From Metabacillus crassostreae (lineage in GTDB: Bacteria > Bacillota > Bacilli > Bacillales > Bacillaceae): DNA of 64,000 bases. The notes below the pieces were generated by a model that was not told the DNA's origin, ran no database searches, and worked only from the letters and a program-made list of their open reading frames with translations. The translations under genes and the position numbers were made by a program. The stretch is taken from NCBI RefSeq assembly GCF_016908395.1, contig NZ_JAFBDU010000009.1, positions 62,001 through 126,000 of the forward strand, read 5' to 3'. Shown in pieces: positions 8,859-18,384 of the stretch. Each line of letters opens with the position of its first letter. The stretch's first letter is position 1.

Positions 8859-8942
8859 GAAAGTTGAATGATTAAGGTTGAAAGTTGAACGATTATTAGT
8901 AAAAGTTGAATGATTAACGTCAAAAGTTGAACGATTACTTAA
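8859..8942. repeat. Four tandem 21-bp repeats
   Basis: Four head-to-tail copies (8859, 8880, 8901, 8922) of a unit whose first 16 bases read RAAAGTTGAAYGATTA; the Y position alternates T, C, T, C and the last five bases vary. They fill the spacer between yttB and the sigma-54 regulator together with unremarkable AT-rich sequence. No open reading frame uses them. Confidence 0.9.
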
Positions 8943-9121
8943 AAGGACTTTATTTTGCAGCCAACTATATAGAAAAAATGCATTAAAAAAACTCAATTTA
9001 GATAAGATGAAAAGTTAAATGTTGTTCTCCAATATAATTTACAGCAATTTATGAGAAGTTTACTCTTATTTTCCTCATGTTGACGTAAACAACCGTGCTT
9101 CTTCGATCATTTCCTGCTATT

Positions 9122-9149
9122 TTGATAAGTTTCTTTATGATACGATAAT
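9122..9149 (+). promoter_or_regulatory. Promoter of the sigma-54 activator gene
   Basis: TTGATA (9122-9127), 16-bp spacer, GATAAT (9144-9149), 30 bp before the ATG at 9179, which has GGGGGAGG upstream. A sigma-A type promoter read by eye. Confidence 0.55.
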
Positions 9150-9178
9150 AGAAAAACAGTTTACTAGGGGGAGGTATC

Positions 9179-10543
9179 ATGTTAAATCAACGTTTTCCAT
9201 ATGCGAAGGAAATTTTTGAGACAGTTATTGAAAACGCTTACGTCTGGATTGTTATTGTTGATGCTGAAGGTAAAGTTATTTATATGAATGAAAATTATTG
9301 CCGTTTTTGTGAAGTGAATAAAGATGAAGTGATTGGCCAGTATGTAACCAAAGTAATTGAAAATACAAGAATGCATATTGTGGTTGAAAGTGGAGAAGAG
9401 GAAATAGCGGATCTTCAATATATTCGTGGAAATTATATGATTGCAAATCGAATTCCGATTTTTGCAGAAAATAAGGTTGTTGGAGCTTTTGGCACTGTGA
9501 TGTTTCGTGATACGAAGGAATGGCATGAGATGAACTCCCATGTACGTCATCATCTTTCTTCTATTCAATCATTTATTGATCAACAAGAATCTACTGGAGC
9601 CAAATATACCCTTAATGATATCCATTCTAACTCGACCATAATGAACGAATTAAAAGAAAGAGTAAAATCCATTGCAGCGACAGACAGCTCAGTGTTAATT
9701 AGAGGTGAAAGTGGAACAGGAAAGGAATTATTTGCACACAGCATTCATTTATTAAGTCATCGCAGTGAAAAGCCTTTTATTAAGGTCAATTGTGGAGCAA
9801 TTCCAGAGCAGCTTCTTGAATCAGAGCTATTTGGATATGAAGATGGTGCTTTCACAGGAGCTAAGAAAGGTGGAAAAAAAGGTAAATTTCAATTAGCAAA
9901 TGGTGGTACTATTTTTCTAGATGAAATTGGTGATATGAGTGCACATATGCAGGTGAAATTACTTCGTGTTCTGCAAGAAAAGGAGGTTGAACCTGTAGGC
10001 TCATCTAAAACCATTCCATTAGATGTTAGAGTCATTACAGCAACTAATCGCCCTTTAGAAGTACTTATGGAAAGCAATAGTTTTCGTAGTGATTTATATT
10101 ACAGAATTAGTGTGATTCCTCTGTTTATCCCTCCACTTCGGGAACGGCTAGAAGATCTTGAAACTCTTGTTCGTCATTTTATAAAAAAAGTTTCATTAAG
10201 AACTGGAAAGCGAATTTCACTTATTCATGAAGATGTGATGAATACCTTTCATCATTACCACTGGCAAGGAAATATTCGTGAGCTAGAAAACATAATTGAA
10301 GCTGCGATACACCTGGCAAAATCTGATGTTATCACACTTGAAGCTATTCCAGATTACATAAAGGAAAAAACTATTTTTCATTCGAAAGAAACTTCATTAA
10401 AACAAATGTTAATTGAGGCGGAAAAGAATATTTTGCTATCAACATTAAAGAAATTCGAAGGAGATAAAAGAAAAGCTGCAAAAGCTCTTGGAATCAGTAA
10501 ATCTAGCATATATGAAAAAATTCAAAAGCATCATATAACTTAA
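9179..10543 (+). CDS. Sigma-54-dependent enhancer-binding regulator (PAS-AAA-Fis)
   Basis: A 454-residue activator in three parts: an N-terminal PAS domain (about 10-115, YVWIVIVDAEGKVIYMNENY), a sigma-54 AAA+ domain (about 145-375) with Walker A GESGTGKE (176-183), the sigma-54-contacting loop GAFTGA (223-228) and Walker B TIFLDEIGD (244-252), and a C-terminal Fis-type helix-turn-helix (about 415-450, KRKAAKALGISKSSIYEKI). No phosphoacceptor receiver is present, so the PAS domain probably senses a ligand. It sits directly upstream of a -24/-12 promoter and two matching palindromes, and so very likely activates the scoAB operon. It resembles RocR/AcoR-type Bacillus activators but I do not assign a known name. 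Confidence 0.92.
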   Translation: MLNQRFPYAKEIFETVIENAYVWIVIVDAEGKVIYMNENYCRFCEVNKDEVIGQYVTKVIENTRMHIVVESGEEEIADLQYIRGNYMIANRIPIFAENKVVGAFGTVMFRDTKEWHEMNSHVRHHLSSIQSFIDQQESTGAKYTLNDIHSNSTIMNELKERVKSIAATDSSVLIRGESGTGKELFAHSIHLLSHRSEKPFIKVNCGAIPEQLLESELFGYEDGAFTGAKKGGKKGKFQLANGGTIFLDEIGDMSAHMQVKLLRVLQEKEVEPVGSSKTIPLDVRVITATNRPLEVLMESNSFRSDLYYRISVIPLFIPPLRERLEDLETLVRHFIKKVSLRTGKRISLIHEDVMNTFHHYHWQGNIRELENIIEAAIHLAKSDVITLEAIPDYIKEKTIFHSKETSLKQMLIEAEKNILLSTLKKFEGDKRKAAKALGISKSSIYEKIQKHHIT

Positions 10544-10547
10544 TCGA

Positions 10548-10563
10548 TTCCAGAAAATCGGAA
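10548..10563. promoter_or_regulatory. Upstream activator site 1 for the sigma-54 regulator
   Basis: TTCCAGAAAATCGGAA, an imperfect palindrome lying between the regulator stop codon and its terminator. It matches site 2 at 14 of 16 positions (consensus TTCCAGNAANTCGGAA). Its centre is about 190 bp before the predicted transcription start, a normal enhancer distance. Confidence 0.72.
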
Positions 10564-10594
10564 AACAGTCCAGAAAACTGGACTGTTCTTTTTT
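10564..10594 (+). terminator. Terminator of the sigma-54 regulator gene
   Basis: AACAGTCCAG - AAAA - CTGGACTGTT followed by CTTTTTT. Confidence 0.9.
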
Positions 10595-10648
10595 ATGTTG
10601 CTGTATAAGTCATTATTGATCATGGACAAGTTATCATATTTTAACCAA

Positions 10649-10664
10649 TTCCAGGAATTCGGAA
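10649..10664. promoter_or_regulatory. Upstream activator site 2 for the sigma-54 regulator
   Basis: TTCCAGGAATTCGGAA, palindromic and nearly identical to site 1, which is 101 bp away centre to centre. Located about 88 bp before the predicted start of the scoA transcript. Confidence 0.75.
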
Positions 10665-10716
10665 AAAATCGTTTTATATGTGTCTGTTTTCTTAAAGATT
10701 AACAGCATAATAGATG

Positions 10717-10734
10717 TTGGCATATATCTTGCAA
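10717..10734 (+). promoter_or_regulatory. Sigma-54 (-24/-12) promoter of the scoAB operon
   Basis: TTGGCATATATCTTGCAA: the invariant GG (10719-10720) and GC (10731-10732) are exactly ten bases apart, matching TGGCAC-N5-TTGCW except for one base. Initiation would be near 10744, 22 bp before the scoA start, which has AAGGAGG. Confidence 0.9.
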
Positions 10735-10765
10735 CTATATACATGTATAAGAAAGGAGGAAGAAT

Positions 10766-11467
10766 ATGAAACACATTTTTCAATCATTTCACGAAGCAGT
10801 TCAAGATGTTCAAAATGGATCAACAATTATGGTAGGTGGATTTGGACTTTGTGGAATTCCCGAAAACTTAATTTTGGCTTTAGTTGAAACAGGAGTAAAG
10901 GATTTGACCGTTATATCCAATAATTGTGGTGTTGACGATTGGGGACTTGGCTTACTTTTGAAAAATAAGCAAATAAAAAAGATGATCGCATCCTATGTTG
11001 GTGAAAATAAAGAGTTTGAAAGACAAGTATTAGCAAATGAAATTGAGGTAGAGTTAATTCCTCAAGGCACGTTAGCAGAAAGAATTCGAGCAGGTGGAGC
11101 AGGTATTCCTGCATTTTACACTCCAGCAGGTGTTGGAACGCAACTAGCTGAAGGAAGAGAAGTGCGGACATTCAATGGAAAAGAATACTTATTGGAAACA
11201 GCTCTAACAGCTGATGTTAGTTTTGTTCGAGCATGGCGAGGAGATCGTCTAGGAAATCTTCAATATAACAAAACAGCTCAAAACTTTAATCCGATGATCG
11301 CAGCGGCTGGAAAAATAACAATTGCTGAAATTGAGGAAGTGATGGAAATAGGGGGAATTGCTCCAGATCATGTTCATACACCAAGTATATATGTGCAGCA
11401 CCTAGTTGTGGGGAAGCAAGTAAAACGAATTGAAAGGCTAACAGTTCGAAGGGAGGAACTATTATGA
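10766..11467 (+). CDS. scoA: 3-oxoacid (acetoacetate) CoA-transferase subunit A
   Basis: A 233-residue alpha subunit of a family I CoA-transferase. The CoA-binding [10 protein letters not shown] motif is at 24-33 and the body ([24 protein letters not shown]) is characteristic of succinyl-CoA:3-oxoacid transferases. It transfers CoA from succinyl-CoA to acetoacetate so that the C4 unit can be thiolysed. First gene of a four-gene operon behind a sigma-54 promoter; it overlaps scoB by four bases. B. subtilis carries an equivalent scoAB (yxjDE) pair in a similar operon. Confidence 0.93.
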   Translation: MKHIFQSFHEAVQDVQNGSTIMVGGFGLCGIPENLILALVETGVKDLTVISNNCGVDDWGLGLLLKNKQIKKMIASYVGENKEFERQVLANEIEVELIPQGTLAERIRAGGAGIPAFYTPAGVGTQLAEGREVRTFNGKEYLLETALTADVSFVRAWRGDRLGNLQYNKTAQNFNPMIAAAGKITIAEIEEVMEIGGIAPDHVHTPSIYVQHLVVGKQVKRIERLTVRREELL

Positions 11468-12129
11468 GTAAAGGTACTATTCGTGAGATCATTGCACGTC
11501 GAGCTGAACAGGAAATTGAAAGCGGTTACTATGTGAATTTAGGTATTGGTATGCCTACGTTGGTAGCAAATTATATTCAAACTGGAAAATTTGTTGTTTT
11601 ACAATCGGAAAATGGTTTGCTTGGTATAGGTCCATATCCAAAAGAAGAAGAGGTTGATGCAGACCTAATTAACGCAGGTAAAGAAACGGTCACAGCAATC
11701 CCTGGTTCAAGTTTTTTTAATAGTGCAGAGTCTTTTGCGATGATTCGTGGAGGACATATTGATCTAGCAATATTAGGTGGAATGGAAGTTTCAGAGAACG
11801 GTGATTTAGCAAACTGGATGATTCCAGGGAAGATGATTAAAGGAATGGGTGGTGCCATGGATTTAGTTCATGGTGCGAAGAAGATTGTAGTCATTATGGA
11901 ACATGTTTCAAAAAATGGTCAACCTAAAATCGTTAGAAAATGTAGTCTTCCACTAACAGGAAAAGGTGTTGTAGACAGAATTATCACTGATCGAGCGGTC
12001 ATTGATATAAGAAATGATGGAATGTTCTTAAGAGAGGTTTTTGAAGGCTATACAATAGAGGATGTTTTAAAATCAACTGAGGCTAACTTAATAGTTTGTG
12101 AGAATGTTAAAGTTTCGTCTTCTTCATAA
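11464..12129 (+). CDS. scoB: 3-oxoacid (acetoacetate) CoA-transferase subunit B
   Basis: A 221-residue beta subunit. The SENG motif at 48-51 supplies the catalytic glutamate E49, which carries the CoA thioester; NLGIGMPT (25-32) and [14 protein letters not shown] are also typical. It forms a heteromer with ScoA, to which its start codon is coupled by an ATGA overlap. A permease gene follows after 26 bp. Assignment of the physiological acyl acceptor as acetoacetate rests on the neighbouring 3-hydroxybutyrate dehydrogenase. Confidence 0.93.
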   Translation: MSKGTIREIIARRAEQEIESGYYVNLGIGMPTLVANYIQTGKFVVLQSENGLLGIGPYPKEEEVDADLINAGKETVTAIPGSSFFNSAESFAMIRGGHIDLAILGGMEVSENGDLANWMIPGKMIKGMGGAMDLVHGAKKIVVIMEHVSKNGQPKIVRKCSLPLTGKGVVDRIITDRAVIDIRNDGMFLREVFEGYTIEDVLKSTEANLIVCENVKVSSSS

Positions 12130-12155
12130 AAAAGTGAAACAAAGGGGGATTTATC

Positions 12156-13475
12156 ATGTTTAGTATGATCGGATTAATAGGCGGTTTAGCACTCTTAATT
12201 TTTTTTACGATGAGGGGAATGAATTTATTAGTAGCAGGACCGTTGTGTGCTTTGTTTGTAGCTGTGTTTAGTGGGTTACCACTATTTCCTCAATTAGTTG
12301 GTGAAGGAGAAGCTAATTTTGTAGGAAACTATATGACTGGCTTTTCAGGGTTTATCGCTTCTTGGTACTTGATGTTTTTACTAGGAGCAATCTTTGGAAA
12401 GGTTATGGAGGATAGCGGTGCAGCTGATAGTGTTTCTAAGTGGATTGTAAGTAAGCTAGGGATGAAAAGAGCTGTTTTAGCAATCGTTATTGCTTGTGCA
12501 GTTCTAACTTATGGTGGAGTTAGTTTGTTTGTTGTAGCGTTCTCTGTTTATCCAATGGCAGTTAGTTTATTTAGAGAAGCGAACTTGCCAAGAAGATTTA
12601 TTCCAGCAGCATTGGCATTTGGTTCTGTGACTTTTACGATGACCTCGGCTGGATCTCCTGAAATTCAAAACTGGATTCCAATTGAATATTTAGGAACATC
12701 TCCATATGCAGGCTGGGAAGTAAGTTTGATCGTTGCTGTGTTTATGATGGTATTTGGTTATTGGTGGCTAGGTAAAATGATTAAAAAAGCTATTTCACGA
12801 GGAGAAAGCTTTGTCGCACGAGATAATGATCCTGTAAATGAAGATAAAGCACTACCACATCCTTTAACAGGATTAGTTCCATTATTAGTTGTTCTTATTA
12901 TTTCTTTTATTTTTCATGACTCCCTTCAGCAATCTGCTTTAATTATCGCCTTACTTGGAGGAGTAATTGCTACGTATTTGCTTAATCGTAAATATTTTAG
13001 ATCATTTTGGAACGCTGTTTCTGAAGGTACACTTGGTGCGTTATTAGCTTTAGGAAATACTGCTGCTGTTGTTGGTTTCGGGGGAGTAGCAAAGGCAGTA
13101 CCAGCATTTGAGGTTGCAGTAAATGCGATGACAAGTATACCAGGAAGTCCACTTATAGGTGGAGCAATTGCAGTAAGTGTTATCGCAGGTATGACTGGCT
13201 CAGCTTCTGGAGGTCAAGCAATTGCTTTACCATTACTTGCTCCACATTACATGGATATGGGTGTTAATACTGAAGCATTACACCGTGTAGTAGCGATATC
13301 TTCTGGTGCGTTAGATTCTCTACCTCATAATGGATATGTTGTAACAACAGTTCGGGCAATTTGTGGTGAATCACATCAAGATGCCTATAACCCAGTAGGA
13401 GCTGTAACAGTCATTGTTCCTCTTTTAGGAGTTTTATTAGCAATTATTTTATTTTCTCTTGGGTTAGGAATATAA
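12156..13475 (+). CDS. GntP-family permease, probable 3-hydroxybutyrate/acetoacetate importer
   Basis: A 439-residue membrane protein of the gluconate:H+ symporter (GntP) superfamily, with about twelve hydrophobic segments and the conserved TSAGSPEIQNWIP and GMTGSASGGQAIALP regions. GntP members act on gluconate and other short hydroxy acids or on short-chain fatty acids. Placed between scoAB and a 3-hydroxybutyrate dehydrogenase, its likely substrate is 3-hydroxybutyrate or acetoacetate; YxjC holds this place in B. subtilis. AAAGGGGG precedes the ATG. Confidence 0.85.
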   Translation: MFSMIGLIGGLALLIFFTMRGMNLLVAGPLCALFVAVFSGLPLFPQLVGEGEANFVGNYMTGFSGFIASWYLMFLLGAIFGKVMEDSGAADSVSKWIVSKLGMKRAVLAIVIACAVLTYGGVSLFVVAFSVYPMAVSLFREANLPRRFIPAALAFGSVTFTMTSAGSPEIQNWIPIEYLGTSPYAGWEVSLIVAVFMMVFGYWWLGKMIKKAISRGESFVARDNDPVNEDKALPHPLTGLVPLLVVLIISFIFHDSLQQSALIIALLGGVIATYLLNRKYFRSFWNAVSEGTLGALLALGNTAAVVGFGGVAKAVPAFEVAVNAMTSIPGSPLIGGAIAVSVIAGMTGSASGGQAIALPLLAPHYMDMGVNTEALHRVVAISSGALDSLPHNGYVVTTVRAICGESHQDAYNPVGAVTVIVPLLGVLLAIILFSLGLGI

Positions 13476-13502
13476 AGAAATCAATAGATTTGGAGGTTAA
13501 TA

Positions 13503-14282
13503 ATGATGGTTCAAAATCAAGTAGTATTAGTTACTGGTGCGGCAGGAGGAATTGGCTTTGAACTAGCAAAAGCATTTGCAAGTGAAGGTGCTAAAGTAGT
13601 TTTGACCGATTTAAATGAAGCACAAGTAAAAGAAAGTGCGAGGGATATTCAAAATGAAGGTAATCAAGCACTAGGATTAAAGTGTGATGTGACAAAGGAG
13701 CAAGATATCATACAAGTAATTAACACAACGGTAGATGAGTATGGAAGAATTGATACACTTATAAACAATGCAGGCTTACAGCATGTTGCACATATTGAAG
13801 ATTTTCCAACAGAAAAGTTTGAGCTACTAACAAAAGTGATGCTTGTCGCACCATTTATTACGACTAAATATGTTTTTCCAATTATGAAAAAGCAGAAATT
13901 TGGAAGGATTTTAAATATAGCATCCATTAATGGATTGATAGGATTTGCTGGAAAAGCAGCTTATAATAGTGCGAAACATGGTGTTATTGGTTTAACAAAA
14001 GTAGCTGCGCTTGAAGGAGCAGAGCATGGAATCACAGTGAACTCGCTTTGTCCGGGTTATGTTGATACCCCACTTGTACAAAATCAGCTTCAAGATTTAG
14101 CAGAAACAAGGAATGTTCCTATAGAGGATGTTCTTGAAGAAGTATTATACCCATTAATTCCACAAAAAAGATTGTTAGCTGCAAAGGAGATAGCTGATTA
14201 TGCAATCTTTTTAGCAAGTGATAAAGCAAAAGGTGTAACAGGTCAGGCGATTGTTATGGATGGTGGGTATACAGTACAATAA
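13503..14282 (+). CDS. 3-hydroxybutyrate dehydrogenase (short-chain dehydrogenase)
   Basis: A 259-residue SDR: NAD-binding TGAAGGIG at 11-18, NNAG at 88-91, catalytic S141, Y154 and K158 (YNSAK), and the C-terminal QAIVMDGGYTVQ. The LQHVAHIEDF segment after NNAG is typical of D-3-hydroxybutyrate dehydrogenases, which oxidise 3-hydroxybutyrate to acetoacetate with NAD. This supplies the substrate for ScoAB. Last gene of the sigma-54 operon. ATG 13506 is an equally possible start two codons wide of the first; TTTGGAGG is well placed for 13503. Confidence 0.9.
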   Translation: MMVQNQVVLVTGAAGGIGFELAKAFASEGAKVVLTDLNEAQVKESARDIQNEGNQALGLKCDVTKEQDIIQVINTTVDEYGRIDTLINNAGLQHVAHIEDFPTEKFELLTKVMLVAPFITTKYVFPIMKKQKFGRILNIASINGLIGFAGKAAYNSAKHGVIGLTKVAALEGAEHGITVNSLCPGYVDTPLVQNQLQDLAETRNVPIEDVLEEVLYPLIPQKRLLAAKEIADYAIFLASDKAKGVTGQAIVMDGGYTVQ

Positions 14283-14362
14283 ATTTTGAGGATGGACCTA
14301 ATTAAAGAAATCATCCAAAAAGACGAATAAATCTAAATTCAGTTAGGTTGAAAAACAGGTTA

Positions 14363-14486
14363 GTGCTATTGCGCTGCAGACACTCGATTTCCACGGGCGG
14401 AAGCTAAGTCTCCACAGCTATGCCTGCGGGGTATTGACCTTTCCTCTACACCCGCAGGAGTCAAGTGTCTTGCTCTCCATTCCACT
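14363..14486. repeat. Intergenic repeat family 3, copy A
   Basis: A GC-rich element inside an AT-rich 800-bp spacer. Read against the reverse complement of 18385-18515 it shares blocks such as CAGACACT, TGCCTGCGGGGT, CCTTTCCTC, ACACCCGCAGGAGTCAAGTG and GCTCCATT. The outer CACT/AGTG blocks form inverted ends. Its core resembles that of family 1 (CTCCTGCGGG, GACCCCGCAGG). Confidence 0.8.
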
Positions 14487-14679
14487 AGTTCTTAAACATA
14501 GTATGCAAAATCAAACAATCTATTGAAAACTGCAAATAAAAACCCGAACTATCTGGCGAATGATTAATTGAAAAATCACCTAATAATTAGCGGTTAACAT
14601 TAGTTTAACTAGTTATGTCCCAGCCTCTTTGTGTTATTCTCTATTTTGAACAAGTCATAATTAAGTTACGTCTTTCTAA

Positions 14680-14711
14680 TTGACTTGCATATCCCGACAA
14701 ATTTATATAAA
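14680..14711 (+). promoter_or_regulatory. Promoter of the leuS T-box transcript
   Basis: TTGACT at 14680-14685 and an AT-rich -10 (TTATATAAA region, 14703-14711), about 30 bp before the first T-box element. Confidence 0.6.
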
Positions 14712-14738
14712 ATAACCTTAACATGTATACGAAATGAA

Positions 14739-14985
14739 CGGAGAGAAGGAATAGTAATTAGCAAAAATTGTTTCAGAGAATTGACGGGTGGTGCAAGTCA
14801 ATCAATTTAGCTAATGAACTCGCCTTTGAGTTACAAATGTGAACGCCAAATTGGTGAAGTAATGTTTGTCGTCTATCCACGTTACGGATGTCAAAGTGGA
14901 CATAATCATTATGTCAATGTTGGGTGGTACCACGGGATTTAAACCTCTCGTCCCTTGTTTGGGATGTGGGGTTTTTTCTTTTTAG
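14739..14985 (+). promoter_or_regulatory. T-box riboswitch controlling leuS, specifier CUC
   Basis: A T-box leader. The stem I GA-motif region GGAGAGAAGGA is near 14740, the specifier loop contains GAACTCGCC with the leucine codon CTC at 14819-14821, and the antiterminator bulge GGGTGGTACCACGG is at 14922-14935. The competing terminator helix (ACCTCTCGTCCC with GGGATGTGGGGTT, then TTTTTTC) is at 14943-14978. Uncharged tRNA-Leu(GAG) would stabilise the antiterminator and allow leuS transcription. It lies 112 bp before the leuS start. Confidence 0.93.
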
Positions 14986-15096
14986 TACTATTAATAATTT
15001 AAATGGGAAATTCTTTTAAAATTAGAACCACTTTGTCCCGTTCAACTAAAATTTATAAATAATTCTAACCATACATAGCATTAAGGAGGAAAACGA

Positions 15097-17511
15097 ATGA
15101 GCTTCAATCACCAAGATATTGAGAAAAAATGGCAAGATTACTGGCTTTCTAACAAAACGTTTAAAACAACAGAGGATGCAGAAAAACCAAAGTTTTATGC
15201 ACTTGATATGTTTCCATATCCTTCAGGTGCAGGTCTTCATGTAGGACATCCAGAAGGCTATACAGCTACAGATATTTTATCTCGTATGAAGCGTATGCAA
15301 GGCTTTAATGTTCTACATCCAATGGGGTGGGATGCATTTGGTTTGCCAGCTGAACAATATGCACTTGATACTGGTAATGATCCTGCAGAATTTACAGAGC
15401 AAAACATTAATAATTTCAGAAGACAAATCCAAGCACTTGGATTTTCTTATGACTGGGATCGTGAAGTAAATACAACTGATCCTGAGTATTATAAATGGAC
15501 ACAATGGATCTTTTTACAACTTTATAAAAAAGGTCTAGCTTATGTAGATGAAGTGCCAGTTAACTGGTGTCCTGCACTTGGAACTGTCTTAGCAAATGAA
15601 GAAGTAATAGACGGAAAAAGTGAGCGTGGTGGACATCCTGTTGAACGCCGTCCAATGAAACAATGGATGTTGAGAATAACTGCTTATGCAGACCGCCTAC
15701 TTGAAGATCTTGAGGATGTAGATTGGCCTGAAAGCATTAAAGATATGCAACGCAATTGGATCGGACGATCAGAGGGAGCTCATGTGACGTTTGAAATTGA
15801 AAAGCATGACGAGAACTTTACTGTGTTTACGACACGTCCAGATACGTTATTTGGTGCAACTTATGCCGTTTTAGCACCAGAACATTCTTTTATTGATAAA
15901 ATTACGACTCCAGAACAAAAAGATGCTGTAGCAGCTTATATTGATGAAGTAAAGCACAAAAGTGACCTTGAGCGTACTGAGCTTTCGAAAGAGAAATCAG
16001 GTGTTTTCACTGGAGCTTATGCAATCAATCCTGTTAATGGTGAAAAAATGCCAATATGGATTGCGGACTATGTACTTGTTACTTATGGTACAGGTGCAAT
16101 TATGGCTGTTCCTGCACATGATGAGCGCGACTATGAATTCGCTGCGAAGTTTGATCTGCCAATTAAAGAGGTTGTTAGTGGTGGCGATGTAACAAAAGAG
16201 GCTTACACAGGTGATGGAGAGCATGTAAACTCTGATTTCTTAAATGGACTTGCTAAACAAGAAGCAATTGAAAAAGCGATATCTTGGCTTGAGGAAAATG
16301 GTAAAGGTGAAAAGAAAGTCACTTACCGTCTTCGTGATTGGTTATTTAGCCGTCAACGTTATTGGGGTGAGCCAATTCCTATTATCCATTGGGAAGATGG
16401 CACAATGTCTGCTGTTCCAGAAGAAGAGCTGCCACTTGTTTTACCGAAAACTACTGAAATCAGACCTTCAGGAACTGGGGAATCACCACTTGCGATCATT
16501 TCTGATTTCGTAAATGTGGTTGATCCAGAAACAGGTAAAAAAGGACGTCGTGAAACAAATACTATGCCACAATGGGCAGGAAGCTGCTGGTATTACTTAA
16601 GATATATTGATCCAAAAAACAGTGAAGCACTTGCAGATGATGCAAAATTAAAGCAATGGTTACCAGTAGATATTTATATTGGTGGAGCAGAACATGCTGT
16701 TCTTCACTTACTTTACGCACGTTTCTGGCATAAGTTCTTATATGATATCGGTGTTGTTCCTACAAAAGAGCCATTCCAAAAATTATTTAATCAAGGAATG
16801 ATTCTTGGAGAAAATAATGAAAAAATGAGTAAATCTAAAGGTAATGTTGTCAACCCAGACGAAATTGTTGAATCACATGGTGCAGATACATTGCGCTTGT
16901 ACGAAATGTTCATGGGGCCTTTAGAAGCTTCAATTGCATGGTCAACAACTGGTCTTGATGGAGCTAGACGTTTCTTAGATCGAATTTGGCGCCTATTTAT
17001 TGAAGACAACGGTCAGATAAGTCCAAAGGTTGTTGAAGAAGCAAATGAGGATCTTGAGCGAGTTTACCATCAAACAGTGAAAAAAGTGACAGAAGATTTA
17101 GAGGGACTTCGTTTTAACACAGCTATTTCTCAATTAATGGTATTTATTAATGACGCTTATAAAGCAACAACACTTCCTAAGGAGTATGTTGAAGGCTTTG
17201 TAAAATTAGTTTCGCCAATTGCTCCTCACTTAGCTGAGGAATTATGGAGCAAGCTTGGTCATAGCACAACAATTACTTATGAAGCATGGCCTGCTTTTGA
17301 CGAAGCAAAATTAGTCGAAAATGAAGTGGAAATTGTTGTACAAGTTAACGGAAAAGTTCGTGCTAAGCTACTAGTTGCAAAAGATGTAACAAAGAATCAG
17401 CTTGAACAAATTGCTCTTGAAGATGATCGTGTTAAAGAACAGGTAGAAGGCAAAACAATTCGCAAGGTGATTGCTGTTCCTGGAAAACTTGTTAATATTG
17501 TTGCAAATTAA
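15097..17511 (+). CDS. leuS: Leucyl-tRNA synthetase
   Basis: An 804-residue class Ia synthetase. The HIGH motif is HVGH at 48-51 ([12 protein letters not shown]), KMSKS is at 576-580 ([10 protein letters not shown]), and an editing domain lies between them ([20 protein letters not shown]). It charges tRNA-Leu in the cytoplasm. The start has AAGGAGG. The gene has its own T-box leader and terminator, so it is a single-gene unit regulated by leucyl-tRNA supply. Length is the normal one for Bacillus LeuS. Confidence 0.98.
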   Translation: MSFNHQDIEKKWQDYWLSNKTFKTTEDAEKPKFYALDMFPYPSGAGLHVGHPEGYTATDILSRMKRMQGFNVLHPMGWDAFGLPAEQYALDTGNDPAEFTEQNINNFRRQIQALGFSYDWDREVNTTDPEYYKWTQWIFLQLYKKGLAYVDEVPVNWCPALGTVLANEEVIDGKSERGGHPVERRPMKQWMLRITAYADRLLEDLEDVDWPESIKDMQRNWIGRSEGAHVTFEIEKHDENFTVFTTRPDTLFGATYAVLAPEHSFIDKITTPEQKDAVAAYIDEVKHKSDLERTELSKEKSGVFTGAYAINPVNGEKMPIWIADYVLVTYGTGAIMAVPAHDERDYEFAAKFDLPIKEVVSGGDVTKEAYTGDGEHVNSDFLNGLAKQEAIEKAISWLEENGKGEKKVTYRLRDWLFSRQRYWGEPIPIIHWEDGTMSAVPEEELPLVLPKTTEIRPSGTGESPLAIISDFVNVVDPETGKKGRRETNTMPQWAGSCWYYLRYIDPKNSEALADDAKLKQWLPVDIYIGGAEHAVLHLLYARFWHKFLYDIGVVPTKEPFQKLFNQGMILGENNEKMSKSKGNVVNPDEIVESHGADTLRLYEMFMGPLEASIAWSTTGLDGARRFLDRIWRLFIEDNGQISPKVVEEANEDLERVYHQTVKKVTEDLEGLRFNTAISQLMVFINDAYKATTLPKEYVEGFVKLVSPIAPHLAEELWSKLGHSTTITYEAWPAFDEAKLVENEVEIVVQVNGKVRAKLLVAKDVTKNQLEQIALEDDRVKEQVEGKTIRKVIAVPGKLVNIVAN

Positions 17512-17523
17512 GAATCCAATTAG

Positions 17524-17560
17524 CGGCTCGTAAGGTGAAACTATCTTGCGAGCTGTTTTT
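17524..17560 (+). terminator. leuS terminator
   Basis: A 13-pair stem (CGGCTCGTAAGGT with ATCTTGCGAGCTG, three G-T pairs) followed by TTTTT. Confidence 0.8.
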
Positions 17561-17653
17561 GTAAGATCAAAAAGCATAAGACTTAAACATCGCTTTGTTC
17601 TTGATAACTTAAAACTTGAACGCCTTGCTTACTGGTACTACATCGTATACATT

Positions 17654-17662
17654 TGTTATAAT
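17654..17662 (+). promoter_or_regulatory. Extended -10 promoter of ytwF
   Basis: TGTTATAAT: a perfect TATAAT (17657-17662) with the TG extension; no good -35 box at 17 bp. It lies 31 bp before the ytwF start. Confidence 0.6.
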
Positions 17663-17692
17663 GCATATATTAAAATTGAAGGGGTGTACACA

Positions 17693-18016
17693 ATGTACGA
17701 AATTAAAGAGATTTCTCCTGAAGAAATTCAACAAAAGCTTGAAAAAGGTGAGAAATTAGAATTAATAGATGTTCGAGAAGATGAAGAGGTTGAAGCAGGG
17801 ATGATTCCTCAAGCAAGACATATTCGAATGAATGACATACCAGACCAAATAGACGCAATTGATAAAGAAAAAGAAACGATTTTTATTTGTCGCTCTGGTG
17901 CTCGTAGTGGAAATGTTTGTGCATATTTACAAGATAAAGGCTATAACGTTGTGAACATGGCTGGCGGTATGCTTGATTATAACGGAGAAACAAAACCAAA
18001 AAGTCAAATAGTTTAA
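17693..18016 (+). CDS. ytwF: Rhodanese-domain protein YtwF
   Basis: A 107-residue single-domain rhodanese. The active-site loop CRSGARSG occupies 66-73 with catalytic C66; the CH2A motif IDVRE is at 25-29. Such proteins carry sulfane sulfur as a persulfide, and the single-domain type often serves sulfur relay rather than cyanide detoxification. The ATG at 17693 has GAAGGGGTG upstream; a longer frame starting at 17546 would read through the leuS terminator and is rejected. A terminator follows. It has the same position after leuS as in B. subtilis. Confidence 0.9.
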   Translation: MYEIKEISPEEIQQKLEKGEKLELIDVREDEEVEAGMIPQARHIRMNDIPDQIDAIDKEKETIFICRSGARSGNVCAYLQDKGYNVVNMAGGMLDYNGETKPKSQIV

Positions 18017-18126
18017 AATATGATTTGATTGTCAAATTGTACATATTCGAGCAAGAGATTAAAACCATAGTCTGTATTACAAGTTCCCTGACCTACACTA
18101 AAAAAAATAGAATAGGTTAGAAAAAA

Positions 18127-18162
18127 GACTACCTATCCACTTTGGAAAGGTAGTCTACTTTT
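18127..18162 (+). terminator. ytwF terminator
   Basis: GACTACCT (18127-18134) pairs with AGGTAGTC (18148-18155), followed by TACTTTTG. Moderately strong. Confidence 0.6.
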
Positions 18163-18167
18163 GTAAT

Positions 18168-18328
18168 GGCTCTTCTCTGAAAGATTGTTGCGAAATGATC
18201 TTATAATCTGTTAGAAACAGTGTTTTATCGCATAAAATGTACGATTTCTAAGAAGAAAAGATGCCACTAGACTAATACATTGCTGTTTCCTTCAAATTCC
18301 TAAAAGTAACAATGTTTACGAAACAGCC
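18168..18328. repeat. Intergenic repeat family 2, copy A
   Basis: A 161-bp element that matches 34214-34366 along its length; shared blocks include AGAAAAGATGCCACTAGA, CTGTTAGAA, GTGTTTTATCG and GTTTACGAAA. Ends are inverted: GGCTCTTCTC at the left and the complement of GGCTGTTTCGTAAAC at the right. No coding potential seen. Confidence 0.82.
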
Positions 18329-18384
18329 CTTGTATTTGTTTGTTTGCTTAAAGAGTATTGCTTGTGACTCTAGTAAAATAGGAC

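Noticed and set aside
8859-8942. CRISPR array
   Set aside because: The 21-bp copies are directly adjacent without unique spacers, and no cas genes are present.
9182-9568. 128-codon minus-strand frame inside the sigma-54 regulator gene
   Set aside because: Asn/Ile/Phe-rich product typical of a shadow of AT-rich coding sequence; no start signals.
17546-17692. N-terminal extension of ytwF
   Set aside because: It overlaps the leuS terminator and the ytwF promoter.
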